DNA from: CAZLHO01 sp964559455
Lineage (GTDB): Bacteria > Krumholzibacteriota > Krumholzibacteriia > LZORAL124-64-63
Assembly: GCA_964559455.1 (NCBI GenBank)
Contig: CAZLHO010000005.1
Coordinates: 1-64,000 of the forward strand
Direction: 5' to 3'
DNA length: 64,000 bases
Below are positions 7,068 to 16,868 of the stretch, one piece after another; the stretch's first letter is position 1; the number at the start of each line of letters is the position of its first letter. The notes beneath the pieces were generated by a model, which searched no databases, was not told where the DNA came from, and saw nothing but the letters and a program-made list of their open reading frames with translations. Both the position numbers and the translations under genes were made by a program.

Positions 7068-10001
7068 GTGAACCCGAACGCGCACCGGCCGGTCCTCTTC
7101 CTCGCGGCGGCGCTCGCCGCGCTCCTGCCGGCGGCCGCGGCCGGCGCCGGCGCTCTCGTCGACTGCGTCGATCCCTTCATCGGCACCGGCGGCCACGGCC
7201 ACACCTTCCCCGGCCCGACGCTCCCCTTCGGCATGGTGCAGCTCGGTCCCGACACCCGCCTGACCGGCTGGGACGGCTGCTCCGGCTACCACTTCGACGA
7301 CGACGTGATCCGGGGCTTCTCGCACACCCACCTCAGCGGCACCGGGGTGAGCGACTACGGCGACGTGCTGCTGATGCCCGTGGTCGGCGAGCCCCGCCTG
7401 GAAAGCGGCCGGCCCGACGGCGCGGACGCCGGCTACGGCTCGCGCTTCGCCAAGACGGACGAGCGCGCCGGCGCCGGCTGGTACGCCGTGCGCCTGGCCG
7501 ACCACGACGTCGACGTCGAGCTCACGGCGACGCCGCGCACCGGGCTGCACCGCTACGTCTTCCCTCCCGGCCGCCCCGCCCACGTGATCGTCGACCTGGA
7601 GCACCGCGACCGCCTGCTGGGCGCCGACCTGCGCGTCGTCGGGGACGATGCGATCGCCGGCTTCCGGCGCTCGACCGCCTGGGCCCGCGACCAGTTCGTC
7701 TTCTTCCACGCCCGCTTCTCGCGGCCCTTCACGGCGACGCGCGTCGAGGGCGGAACGAAGGCCGTGCTGAGCTTCGGCGACGCCGGCGGCGAGCTGCTGG
7801 CGCAGGTGGGGATCTCGGCCGTGGACGCCGACGGCGCCCGCGGCAACCTCGAGGCCGAGTGGGCCGGTTTCGACTTCGCCGCGACCCGCGACCGGGCCCG
7901 CGCGGCCTGGGACGCGGCGCTGGGCCGCTTCACGATCGAGGGCGCCGACGACGCGGACCGGACCGTCTTCGCCACCGCGCTCTACCACGCATTCCTGGCC
8001 CCGAACCTCTTCAGCGACGCCGACGGGCGCTACCGCGGCATGGACCAGGCGATCCACCGGGCGGAAGGCCGCGACCACTACACCGTCTTCTCGCTGTGGG
8101 ACACCTACCGCGCCGCCCATCCCCTCTTCACCCTGGTCGAGCGCGATCGCAGCGCGGATTTCGTGCGCACCTTCCTGGCGCAGTACCAGCAGGGCGGAAG
8201 GCTGCCGGTGTGGGAGCTCGCAGCGAACGAGACCGACTGCATGATCGGCTACCACTCGGTCTCGGTGATCGCCGACGCCTACCTGAAAGGGATCCGGGGC
8301 TACGATTCCGATGCGGCCCTGGACGCCATGGTCGCCAGCGCCGAGAGCGGCCTCTTCGGTCTGGACGCCTACGTGCGCGACGGCTTCGTCGGCGCCGACG
8401 AACACGGCGAATCGGTCAGCCGCACCCTGGAGTACGCCTACGACGACGCCTGCATCGCGCGCATGGCCGCCGCGATGGGCCGCGATGACGTCGCTTCCCG
8501 CTTCGCCGTTCGCGCCCAGGCCTGGCGGCACCTGCTGGACCCCCGCACGGGCTTCTTCCGCCCCCGCCGCAACGGACGGTGGCTGACGCCCTACGACCCC
8601 CGCCGCGTCGACTTCCACCACACCGAGGCCAACGGCTGGCAGTACCGCTTCGCGGCGCCGCACCACGCCCCGCAGCACGTGGCGGCCCTGGGCGGCGACG
8701 AGGCCTTCGCCGCCGCGCTCGACTCGCTCTTCGCGATCGACAGCGCCACCACCGGCCGCGAGCAGGCCGACATCACCGGCCGCATCGGCCAGTACGCCCA
8801 CGGCAACGAGCCCAGCCACCACGTGGCCTGGCTGTACCACTTCGCCGGACGGCCGCAGCGCAGCGCCGAGCGCGTGGCCCGCATCCTCCGCGAGTTCTAC
8901 GCCCCCGCCCCCGAAGGGCTGATCGGCAACGAGGACTGCGGCCAGATGTCGGCCTGGTACGTGCTGGCCGCGCTGGGGCTCTACGACGTGGCCCCGACGT
9001 CGGGCCAGTGGCTGCTGGCACCGCCCCTGCACGAGCGCATGAGCGTGCGTTTCGAAAACGGCCGCGTCTTCACGACACGGCGCGTCGGCGAGGGCGACGT
9101 GGCCCGCGTCACCTTCGACGGCGAGCCCCTGACCCGCAGCTGGCTGAGTCACGCCGAGGTGACCGGCGGCGGCGAGCTGGTCTTCGAGCTGGGTGAGGCC
9201 GGCGACTGGGGCGTGGCCCCCAAGGACCGGCCTGGAACGCCGGCGGCCGCCGCGCCGATCCTGCCGGCGCCGTGGGCCGAGGCGGCGAGCGACCGCTTCC
9301 GCGACGCGATCGCGGTGCGCCTGGCCTGCGCCGAGCCCGGCGCCGCGATCTTCTGGACCGCCAACGCAGAAACCGACCCGCGCTCCGGATCCCGCTACGA
9401 CGGCCCCCTGCTGCTGGATCGGACGACGACGCTGCGCTTCGTGGCCGTCGACGGCGACCGGACGAGCCCCGTCGTGACCGCCCGCTTCGACCTCATTCGC
9501 AACGACTGGCGGGCGGACGTGGCATCGGTCCCCAACGGCCAGTACACCGCCGGCGGCCCGGACGCCCTGATCGACGGCCGCCGCGGCCCCGAGGACTGGC
9601 GCACCGGCGCCTGGCAGGGCTACCAGGACCAGGACTTCGTCGCCGTGCTGGATTTGGGCGAGGCCGCGCCCCTGGCGCGCGCGGGCGCCGGGTTTTTGCA
9701 GGACATGCGCTCGTGGATCTGGATGCCGACGGAGCTGGTCGTCGAGGTCTCGGCCGACGGGGTGGCGTTCGAGGAGGCCGGCCGCGCCGGTCACGACGTT
9801 CCCGACGACCTCGAGGGCGTCTTCGTCCGGGACCTGACGGTGGAGCTGGACGGCCGGCCGGTGCGCGCGCTCCGCTTCCGGGCGGTCAACTACGGCGCGA
9901 TCCCGGACTGGCACCCCGGCGCAGGCGGCCGGGCCTTCATCTTCGTCGACGAGCTGATCGTCGAACCCGCAGCCGGCTACTCCCCCGACGACATCGAGTA
10001 G
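7068..10001 (+). CDS. Secreted GH92 alpha-mannosidase with C-terminal binding domains
   Basis: A 977-residue exported enzyme starting at a GTG with GGAGG seven to eight bases upstream, and a signal peptide (LFLAAALAALLPAAAAGA). Residues about 30-715 are a GH92 catalytic region: VDPFIGTGGHGHTFPG, TLPFGMVQLGPDT, GFSHTHLSGTG, YTVFSLWDTYRA, HGNEPSHH (likely acid Glu581) and GNEDCGQMSAWY. A chitobiase-C-like segment (PGAAIFWT...DRTTTLRFVA) and an F5/8-type lectin-like domain follow (YTAGGPDALIDG...LRFRAVNYG). GH92 enzymes are Ca2+-dependent exo-alpha-mannosidases acting on N-glycans and mannans; linkage specificity is not predictable here. The 3' end overlaps the convergent second GH92 gene by 25 bases. 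Confidence 0.93.
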   Translation: MNPNAHRPVLFLAAALAALLPAAAAGAGALVDCVDPFIGTGGHGHTFPGPTLPFGMVQLGPDTRLTGWDGCSGYHFDDDVIRGFSHTHLSGTGVSDYGDVLLMPVVGEPRLESGRPDGADAGYGSRFAKTDERAGAGWYAVRLADHDVDVELTATPRTGLHRYVFPPGRPAHVIVDLEHRDRLLGADLRVVGDDAIAGFRRSTAWARDQFVFFHARFSRPFTATRVEGGTKAVLSFGDAGGELLAQVGISAVDADGARGNLEAEWAGFDFAATRDRARAAWDAALGRFTIEGADDADRTVFATALYHAFLAPNLFSDADGRYRGMDQAIHRAEGRDHYTVFSLWDTYRAAHPLFTLVERDRSADFVRTFLAQYQQGGRLPVWELAANETDCMIGYHSVSVIADAYLKGIRGYDSDAALDAMVASAESGLFGLDAYVRDGFVGADEHGESVSRTLEYAYDDACIARMAAAMGRDDVASRFAVRAQAWRHLLDPRTGFFRPRRNGRWLTPYDPRRVDFHHTEANGWQYRFAAPHHAPQHVAALGGDEAFAAALDSLFAIDSATTGREQADITGRIGQYAHGNEPSHHVAWLYHFAGRPQRSAERVARILREFYAPAPEGLIGNEDCGQMSAWYVLAALGLYDVAPTSGQWLLAPPLHERMSVRFENGRVFTTRRVGEGDVARVTFDGEPLTRSWLSHAEVTGGGELVFELGEAGDWGVAPKDRPGTPAAAAPILPAPWAEAASDRFRDAIAVRLACAEPGAAIFWTANAETDPRSGSRYDGPLLLDRTTTLRFVAVDGDRTSPVVTARFDLIRNDWRADVASVPNGQYTAGGPDALIDGRRGPEDWRTGAWQGYQDQDFVAVLDLGEAAPLARAGAGFLQDMRSWIWMPTELVVEVSADGVAFEEAGRAGHDVPDDLEGVFVRDLTVELDGRPVRALRFRAVNYGAIPDWHPGAGGRAFIFVDELIVEPAAGYSPDDIE

Positions 10002-12310
10002 GGCCGCGCGGCCGGACCCGTGGCGCGCTCCATGTTCGGACGGTCGCTCAAAACAAAGCGCAGCTCACCGCCGGCCACGAGCTCCTCGTGGGTGATGAAG
10101 TTCCGGTCCAGCGGAATCCCGTTCAGCAACACCGTCTCGACGTAGACGTTCTCCGGGGATTGGTTCTCGGCGATGACGGTCAGGGCGCGGCCCCCGGGCC
10201 CGTCCACCGCGGCCATCCGGACGGCGGGGCTGCCCAGCACGTACTGGCCGCTGCCCGGAGCGACCGGGTAGAAGCCCAGGGCGCTGAAGACGTACCAGGC
10301 CGACATCTGGCCGCAGTCGTCGTTGCCGCACAGGCCGTCCGGCGCGGGGCGGTACATCTCGTCCATGATCTGCCGCACGCGCTCCTGCGTCTTCCAGGGC
10401 CGGCCCGCCCAGCAGTAAAGGTAGGGCACGTGGTGGCTGGGCTCGTTGCCGTGCACGTAGTTGCCGATCATGCCCTCGCGGGTGATGTCCTCGTTCTGGG
10501 CGAAGCTCTCGTCGGCGACCTCCATCACGAAGAGTTCATCGAGCCAGGAGACCATCCGCTCCTCCCCCCCCAGCAGCTCGATGAAGCCCGCCACGTCGTG
10601 CGGCACGTAGAGGGAGTAGTTCCAGGCGTTGCCCTCGATGTAGCCCTGGCCGTGGGTCGCCATGGGGTCGAAGTCCGGCGGGAACGAGCCGTCGGCGTTG
10701 CGCGCGCGCAGGAATCCGGTCGCCGGGTCGAAGAGGTTCCGCCACGAGGTCGCGCGCCGGTCGTACTCTCTCGCCATCTCGTCCCGGCCCAGCGACTCCG
10801 CCATGCGCGCCAGCGACCAGTCGTCGTAGGCGTACTCCAGGGTCTTGGACGCGGCGCTGGACTGGCGGTCGGCCGGCACCCAGCCCAGGCGGCGGTAGTC
10901 GCCGATCCCGTCGTAGCGGTCGAACTCGGCGCTGGCGGCCATGCCCGCCAGGGCCTCGTCGGGATCGAAGCCGCGCATCCCCTTCAGCCAGGCGTCGGCG
11001 ATCACCGGCACCGCGTGGTAGCCGATCATGCACCAGTTCTCGTTGGCGTGGTGCGACCAGACCGGCAGCACGCCGTGCACGCTCTGGCGCCGGTGGGCCA
11101 GCATCGAGCGCACCATGTCGACCGCGCGGTCGGGATGCAGGATCGTCAGCAACGGATGCTGCGCCCGATAGGTGTCCCAGAGCGAGAAGACCGTGTAGTT
11201 GGCGGCGCCCTCGGCGGCGTGGACGTTGTCGTCCAGGCCGCGGTAGCGCCCGTCGACGTCCGACTGCACGACCGGCCCCATGCCCGTGTGGTACAGGGCC
11301 GTGTAGAAGCTGGTCAGGACCGCGGGATCGGCCTCGACCCGCACCCGCGACAGCTCGCGCTCCCAGCGGGCCCGGGCCTCGTCGCGCACGGCGTCGAAGT
11401 CCCAGCCCGGGACCTCGGCCTGCAGGTTGGCCAGGGCGCCTTCGGTGCTGACGCTGGACAGCGCCACCTTGACGACGATCCGTTCGCCCTCGGTCGTGCT
11501 CCAGTCGAAGTGGCAGACCAGGCTGCGCCCGGCGCGCTCGGGAAAGTCGCGGTCCTCGTCGAAACGGCGCCAGAACCCCCGGTAGGGCGTGGCCTCGATG
11601 CTGCGCAGCCCGTACGACCGCACCGGCTTGCTGAAGGCCACCGCGAAGTAGAGCACGCGCGAACGCGCCCAGCCGGTTGTCAGGCGCGAGCCGGTCAGCA
11701 GGCGGTCGTTCTCCATGCGCACCGTCGACCACACCGTCTTGCCCGGGAAGTCGTAGATGTTCGCCGTCAGGTCCAGGACCAGGTGGGCGGCGTCGGTCTC
11801 GGGGAAGGTGTAGCGGTGCACGCCCACGCGTTCGGTGGCCGTCAGCTCGGCTGCAACGCCGTAGTCGTCCAGGAAGACACGGTAGTCCCCCGGCGCCGCC
11901 GACTCCCGCGCGTGCGCGAAGCGCGACCGGTAGCCCGAATCCGGTTCCGCGGCGGTGCCCGGCTCAAGGCGCAGCTCCCCGACCGAGGGCATGACCAGCA
12001 GGTCGCCCAGGTCGGAGTGGCCGGTGCCGTTGAAGTGGGTGTGGGCGAAGCCGACGATCGTCGAGTCGCCGTACTGGTAGCCCGCGCAGTAGCGATAGGC
12101 GGCCGGGTTGTAGCCCTCGCCTAGGCTGTAGGGCTCCAGTTCGGTCTGGGGGCTGAGCTGCACGAAGCCGAAGGGCGCAGTCGCCCCGGGGTAGGTGTGG
12201 CCCATCTCGTCGGTGCCGATGAAGGGGTCGACGTGCCGGGCGTGATCGCCGGCGGCGGCGGACGAGGCGAACAGAACCATGGCGACCAGCCCCGATCGAA
12301 GAAGACGCAT
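9977..12310 (-). CDS. Secreted GH92 alpha-mannosidase, second copy
   Basis: A 777-residue exported GH92 enzyme: signal peptide MRLLRSGLVAMVLFASSAAAG, then HVDPFIGTDEMGHTYPG, GFAHTHFNGTGHSDLGD, YTVFSLWDTYRAQHPLL, VHGNEPSHHVPYLY and GNDDCGQMSAWYV. Unlike its neighbour it ends just after the catalytic domain. AGGAGG precedes the ATG. The two GH92 proteins are clearly diverged, so they probably target different alpha-mannosidic linkages rather than being a recent duplication. They face each other with overlapping 3' ends. Confidence 0.93.
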   Translation of the reverse strand: MRLLRSGLVAMVLFASSAAAGDHARHVDPFIGTDEMGHTYPGATAPFGFVQLSPQTELEPYSLGEGYNPAAYRYCAGYQYGDSTIVGFAHTHFNGTGHSDLGDLLVMPSVGELRLEPGTAAEPDSGYRSRFAHARESAAPGDYRVFLDDYGVAAELTATERVGVHRYTFPETDAAHLVLDLTANIYDFPGKTVWSTVRMENDRLLTGSRLTTGWARSRVLYFAVAFSKPVRSYGLRSIEATPYRGFWRRFDEDRDFPERAGRSLVCHFDWSTTEGERIVVKVALSSVSTEGALANLQAEVPGWDFDAVRDEARARWERELSRVRVEADPAVLTSFYTALYHTGMGPVVQSDVDGRYRGLDDNVHAAEGAANYTVFSLWDTYRAQHPLLTILHPDRAVDMVRSMLAHRRQSVHGVLPVWSHHANENWCMIGYHAVPVIADAWLKGMRGFDPDEALAGMAASAEFDRYDGIGDYRRLGWVPADRQSSAASKTLEYAYDDWSLARMAESLGRDEMAREYDRRATSWRNLFDPATGFLRARNADGSFPPDFDPMATHGQGYIEGNAWNYSLYVPHDVAGFIELLGGEERMVSWLDELFVMEVADESFAQNEDITREGMIGNYVHGNEPSHHVPYLYCWAGRPWKTQERVRQIMDEMYRPAPDGLCGNDDCGQMSAWYVFSALGFYPVAPGSGQYVLGSPAVRMAAVDGPGGRALTVIAENQSPENVYVETVLLNGIPLDRNFITHEELVAGGELRFVLSDRPNMERATGPAARPYSMSSGE

Positions 12311-12419
12311 GCCTGCCTCCTGGGGCCGGCGGCCCCGGGTTCGCGCGGGTTTCCGGCGCGCGGCGGGCCTCCCCCGTCGTCGCCGGCCGGCCGATCCTAG
12401 CAGAACATGCGGGGCCCCG

Positions 12420-15400
12420 TCACTTGACCAGCGCCATCCTCCTCGTCTCGCTGAAGCCCTCGGCCTCCAGCCGGTACAGGTAGACCCCGGCGGCGACCGT
12501 GCGCCCGCCCTCGTTGCGCCCGTCCCAGTCCACCGCGTGCGGCCCCGCCGGCATCCTGTCGCCGTCCACCAGCCGCCGCACCAGCTTGCCGGTCATGTCG
12601 AAGACCGTCAGCCGGATCCCCGAGGCCGCGGGCAGTTCGAATTCGATCGTCGTGCGCGGATTGAAGGGGTTCGGCCGGTTGTTCTTCAGCACGTAGCTGT
12701 CGGTCGCCGCCGGCGGCGTGTCGGGGACGTCGGTGACCTGCACCATGGTGAAGCGGCGGCTGCGCGTCGCGACCGTCCGGTCGAATTGGTCGACCGCCCG
12801 CAGCCGCAGCATGGCCGCGTCAGATCCCGCGGCCGGCACCGTCCACGCATGCTGCCGACCCAGCAAATCCGCCGCGCCGAGGCCGGCGATCGGCACCCAG
12901 GTCGCGCCGTCGTCGACGCTGTAGGCCAGATCCCCGCCCGCCACGTTCGCCAGACCATCGTCGTAGACGTACCAGCGGATCGTGAAGGGGTCGCCCTCCT
13001 GCAGGACCTCGCCCCCGGCGGGGTACTGGAAGGCGACGCCCAGCCAGTCGTGGTCGATGTGGAAGGGCCCCGCGTAGGCCCCCGGCCCCGCGTTGCCGGC
13101 GTTGTCCAGGGGCATCACGAAGAACCAGAAGGTCTCCTCGAGTTCGAGTTCGAAGGTCAGGCTGCGATCAGTGGTGTCGACGATCGTGTCGGGCTGCCCC
13201 ACGGGCGACGACACGATGTCGAGCCACCAGGAGTAGCCGGCCAGGCCGCTGGCGGCGTCGGTCGAGGGCTCCCACTCCACCGTCAGCAGGGCCACGCCGA
13301 AGGTCTGCCCCGCGTCGATGGTCGTGAAGCCGATGACCGGCGCCGTGGGCGGCGCGGTGTCGATCATGAAGGGTCCCAGGTGCACCGGCGGGGAGCTGTT
13401 CCCCGCCCAGTCCAGGGCCTTGAGGTGGAACCAGTGGTCGACGCCGTCCTCCAGGGGCGGGCTCGTGGTCTGGGTCGCCTCGTGGTCGACCTCGTCGTCG
13501 GGCACGGTGTCCAGCGAGCGGTCGAAGAGCACGGAGTACCAGGGCAGCGCGCAGTTGTCGGTCGCGGGACCCCAGGTCACGTGGACCGTGTTGTCGTTCG
13601 ACCAGGTCGACGGCGGCGGGTCGGCGGCAGGGTTCGCCGGGACGCTCGGCGGCTCGCTGTCGGACGTGAAGCTCCAGCAGGGGGTCCACGCGCTGACCAG
13701 GCCGCATTCGTGGTGCGTCCGCACCCGCCAGTGGTAGGTGACGCCGTCGGTCAGGCCGAAGACGATGAGGTAGGTGTCGGTCGTGTTGACGACCGGGCCC
13801 TCGCCGCAGGCCGTGCCGTACTGCACGTCGTAGGACGCCGCCTCGGGGTCGGGCAGCCAGGCCAGCCCGGCGCTGGCGTTGACGCAGGGCGAGCCGTCCT
13901 CGGGCGAGAGCATCTGCGGCCGCGCCGCGAAGGCGGGCGCCGTCTTGAGCCAGACGCAGGGGCTCCAGTCGGTCCAGGCCCCGCAGGTCGTCTGCGCGCG
14001 CACGCTCCAGAAGTACTGGACGACGGCCGCGAGGTCCGTCACGACGGCCGAGGTGCCGGCCGCCGGCACCGCGGCCCCCTGCCCGCAGACGGGGTCGATC
14101 CGGTACTCGTAGCCCTGCACGTTCGGGTAGGCGTCCCAGCTCAGGGTGACCGGGACGTCCAGGCATTTCGTCCCCTGGGCGGGGCTCGCCGGGGTCGGCG
14201 GCACGGAGTAGTCCGGCCGGGTCGTGAAGCTCCAGCAGGGGCTCCAGGTTCCCCAGCTGCCGCACTGGGCCTTCGCGCGCACGCGCCAGAAGTAGGTGGT
14301 GTTGTGCGCGAGCCCGAACCAGGTGTACTGGGTCGTCTGCATCTCCAGGATCGTCCCGTCGCCGCAGGCGGTCCCCACCTGCAGCTGGTAGTCGGCCAGG
14401 CCCGCCACCGGGTTCCAGTCGAAGATCAGGTCCACGGGCAGGCAGACGCCGTCGTTCCAGGGGCCGACCAGCGTCGGCGGGTCCGAGGGCGGGCAGGTGA
14501 TCGTGACCGGCGTCGCCTCCTGGCCGCTGGTGGCGTTGTTCGCGGGGTCGGCGTCGACGTAGGTCAGGATCACGCCCAGGAAGTAGTCGCCCGAGGGCGT
14601 GTCCGCGGGGATCAGGGGCGGCGTCGGGTAGACACGCGCCCCTTGGTTCGATCCGAAGCTGAAGCTGAACGACCCCGCCCCGACGGCGAGGTCGGCCGTC
14701 GAGATCCAGGCGTCGTCCGAGAGGTACATCACGTAGTCCCAGTCGCCGCTCATCGCGGCCTGCGAGTAGTTGAAGGCCGCGAAGTCGAAGCTGTCCAGGC
14801 GCATCCCGGATTCGACGGACGGCGAGCCGTTCGCGTCCATCGCCACCAGGTCCAGGGCCGCGGGCTTGTCCTCGGCGATGATCTGGCCCAGCTGGTCGTA
14901 CTTCGTGCTCGAGAGGCGACAACTCTGGGTCACCGTCTCGCGGTCGCTGCCCGAGAGCACCGCATAGACGGCGCCGGTCGAGGTCTTCACCGCGCCGGAC
15001 CCGCTGGTCCCCCCGGAGGAGGCTCCCTCCCAAAGTATCCGGTAGTCCCATCCCGCAACGTCGCAGTCGTCGAAATCGCCGGAGTTCCGGTACATCTGCT
15101 CGCCGGTGTAGGGACTCTCGCCGGGCCAGCCCTCGTGACGCCAGTTCACGCTCTCGTAGAAGTCGCAGTCGTCGCTGAAACCGTAGCCCCACCAGCCGGT
15201 CAGCGCGCCGATGGGCCGGTCGAGATCGATGATGCCGATGTCGTGGTCGTGGTCCCAATCCTCGGACCACAGCGACCACACGTGCATCTGCGACCACTGC
15301 GCCGTGCCGAAGGGCTCGTTGCCGTTCATGTACCCCGGCACGACCGTCACCCCGACGGCGTAGTCGTTGATGATCCAGCCCTCATCGAGATCCAGGTGGG

Positions 15401-16016
15401 CCCATATGCAATGCGCCGCGGTGATCACGTGCTCGGGGTCGATCAGCGTACCTGAGCACTCGAAGTCGAGCGTGTCTCCGGCGATGTCGACGAAGTCCAT
15501 GAAGATCTTCACGCGCCGCGGATAGTCCCCGACGGTGGGGTCGGGCACCAGTTCCCAGGCCGAGAAGTTGCGCGCCACGCTCTCGGGATCCTCGAGCAGC
15601 TGCTCCAGGCCGACGCCCGCGCGCGTGTAGCGGGAGCCCAGAAGATCGCCGAGGACAGCCATGTCCTGCTCCCAGACCTCGCCGGTCTCGCGGTCGATGG
15701 TCAGGATGCGGTTCTCGCGGGCGGGGTCGCGGTCCCGGTCGGCCGGCGGCTCGGGATTGTCGGGCAGGGGCATGGGCCGGGCGTCGGGATAGCGCAGGTG
15801 GGCCGGCAGGGGCAGCATGCCCCGCGGGTCACCGGGTCCCGGCTCGTCGTCCTTCAGGCGCTCGATCTCGGCGGGGATCCGGGGCGTCCCGGAAATGGCG
15901 ACGGCGTCGACCCGACGGTCGCCGGGCGGCGGGGAGTCGGCGGCCCCTGTGAACAGGGCGGCGGCGGTCAGGGCGAGGAGAATCAGGAACGGGGCGAGGC
16001 GGCGCGAGGACGTCAT
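12420..16016 (-). CDS. Secreted trypsin-like serine protease with Fn3-like repeats and FlgD-like C-terminus
   Basis: A 1198-residue exported protein. A signal peptide (LAPFLILLALTAAALFTGAA) and a propeptide-like stretch lead to an S1-type protease domain at about 165-380 with triad His202 (TAAHC), Asp259 (DIGIID) and Ser338 (GTSGSG). Three tandem Fn3-like modules with paired cysteines follow from about residue 505 (VGTACGDG...CGSWGTWSPCWSF and two relatives), then two Cys-poor modules. Residues about 1105-1198 are a FlgD-like C-terminal domain (NRPNPFNPRTTIEFEL...GVYLYRLEAEGFSETRRMALVK), the type linked to type IX-like export. It is likely cell-surface or extracellular; its substrate is unknown. 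Confidence 0.88.
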   Translation of the reverse strand: MTSSRRLAPFLILLALTAAALFTGAADSPPPGDRRVDAVAISGTPRIPAEIERLKDDEPGPGDPRGMLPLPAHLRYPDARPMPLPDNPEPPADRDRDPARENRILTIDRETGEVWEQDMAVLGDLLGSRYTRAGVGLEQLLEDPESVARNFSAWELVPDPTVGDYPRRVKIFMDFVDIAGDTLDFECSGTLIDPEHVITAAHCIWAHLDLDEGWIINDYAVGVTVVPGYMNGNEPFGTAQWSQMHVWSLWSEDWDHDHDIGIIDLDRPIGALTGWWGYGFSDDCDFYESVNWRHEGWPGESPYTGEQMYRNSGDFDDCDVAGWDYRILWEGASSGGTSGSGAVKTSTGAVYAVLSGSDRETVTQSCRLSSTKYDQLGQIIAEDKPAALDLVAMDANGSPSVESGMRLDSFDFAAFNYSQAAMSGDWDYVMYLSDDAWISTADLAVGAGSFSFSFGSNQGARVYPTPPLIPADTPSGDYFLGVILTYVDADPANNATSGQEATPVTITCPPSDPPTLVGPWNDGVCLPVDLIFDWNPVAGLADYQLQVGTACGDGTILEMQTTQYTWFGLAHNTTYFWRVRAKAQCGSWGTWSPCWSFTTRPDYSVPPTPASPAQGTKCLDVPVTLSWDAYPNVQGYEYRIDPVCGQGAAVPAAGTSAVVTDLAAVVQYFWSVRAQTTCGAWTDWSPCVWLKTAPAFAARPQMLSPEDGSPCVNASAGLAWLPDPEAASYDVQYGTACGEGPVVNTTDTYLIVFGLTDGVTYHWRVRTHHECGLVSAWTPCWSFTSDSEPPSVPANPAADPPPSTWSNDNTVHVTWGPATDNCALPWYSVLFDRSLDTVPDDEVDHEATQTTSPPLEDGVDHWFHLKALDWAGNSSPPVHLGPFMIDTAPPTAPVIGFTTIDAGQTFGVALLTVEWEPSTDAASGLAGYSWWLDIVSSPVGQPDTIVDTTDRSLTFELELEETFWFFVMPLDNAGNAGPGAYAGPFHIDHDWLGVAFQYPAGGEVLQEGDPFTIRWYVYDDGLANVAGGDLAYSVDDGATWVPIAGLGAADLLGRQHAWTVPAAGSDAAMLRLRAVDQFDRTVATRSRRFTMVQVTDVPDTPPAATDSYVLKNNRPNPFNPRTTIEFELPAASGIRLTVFDMTGKLVRRLVDGDRMPAGPHAVDWDGRNEGGRTVAAGVYLYRLEAEGFSETRRMALVK

Positions 16017-16319
16017 GGCGTTCTCCTTCGCGATTCGGGGTGCCCGGTCCGTTCGTCTCCTTCGATGCGTGCCCGGATATCATGACGAAAGCCGTAGTAT
16101 AGCACAGGGATATCTCACGAGATCCGGCAACCTCGCTCCATACCCGCCGCAGCACTGGGGCCTCGCCCGCCGCCGGCAGGCCCCCACGCCCCGCGCAACA
16201 TTCCCCCCCCGGCTGCGCAGGAAAGAATCTCCGCCGGAATGCTAACCGTTTCCCGCCGGAGGTGTCGTGTGCTGCATGTCCGGGGAATGTGCGGGGAATC
16301 GGAACAAGGGAGTGGCGCG
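16017..16319. other. Divergent intergenic region between protease and sigma-factor genes
   Basis: About 300 bases separate the start of the secreted protease (minus) and the GTG start of the sigma factor (plus). It should hold both promoters. I looked for an ECF-type pair (GGAAC and CGTC) and found only loose matches such as GGAAT at 16236-16240, which I do not accept. An alternative ATG for the sigma gene lies at 16287. Confidence 0.4.
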
Positions 16320-16865
16320 GTGGCGCTGACCGACGCAGAACTGGCCGCGGAGGCCCGCGAGGGATCGCAGGCGGCGCTCGAGCAGCTCATGGTGCGCCAC
16401 GAGCGGCTCGTCTACCGGGTCTGCTACTCCTACTCGCGGAACCGCGACGACGCCCTCGACCTGACCCAGGAGGTCTTCGTGAAGGCCTTCACCCGCATCG
16501 ACTCCTTCCGCGGCTCAGGACCGTTCCGGGCCTGGCTGATGCGCACGACCCACAACGAATGCCTCAACTGGACGCGCAGGCGACGGCGCGACCGCGACGC
16601 CGAGGAGTTCACGCCGGAACTCCTGCCCCCCCGCCCGCCGGAGCAGGAAAAGCGGGTCGAGCGGGAGCAGACCCGCGCGGTCCTCGAGGACGCGATGGCC
16701 GGGTTGAACCCCCGGCAGCGCTTCGCGGTGTCGCTGCGCTACTTCGGCCAGCGGCACCTGCGCGAGATCGCCGAGATCATGGAATGCAGCGAGGGACATG
16801 TGAAGAGCCTGCTCTTCCGCGGCCTGCGGAAGATGCGCACGGAACTCGCACCTCACGGGAGCTGA
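16320..16865 (+). CDS. ECF RNA polymerase sigma factor (sigma-70 family)
   Basis: A 181-residue sigma factor. I chose the GTG at 16320 because AAGGGAG lies seven bases upstream; upstream ATGs would add a Cys/Arg-rich stretch not typical of the family. Region 2 is complete (YRVCYSYSRNRDDALDLTQEVFVKAFTRIDSFRGSGPFRAWLMRTTHN compared with the DxxQexf and WL motifs), and region 4 has the helix-turn-helix FGQRHLREIAEIMECSEGHVKSLLFRGLRKMR. It directs RNA polymerase to a special promoter set, and the next gene, three bases downstream, codes its likely anti-sigma factor. The DUF4097 gene behind it may belong to the response. Confidence 0.92.
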   Translation: MALTDAELAAEAREGSQAALEQLMVRHERLVYRVCYSYSRNRDDALDLTQEVFVKAFTRIDSFRGSGPFRAWLMRTTHNECLNWTRRRRRDRDAEEFTPELLPPRPPEQEKRVEREQTRAVLEDAMAGLNPRQRFAVSLRYFGQRHLREIAEIMECSEGHVKSLLFRGLRKMRTELAPHGS

Positions 16866-16868
16866 ACG

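Noticed and set aside
12322..12336. GGGGCC/GGCCCC hairpin upstream of the second GH92 gene as a terminator
   Set aside because: Only six base pairs with a three-base loop and no T run; it lies just before the ribosome binding site and may at most affect translation.
16231..16270. Autoregulated ECF promoter for the sigma gene
   Set aside because: GGAAT is present but no convincing -10 element at the right distance was seen.
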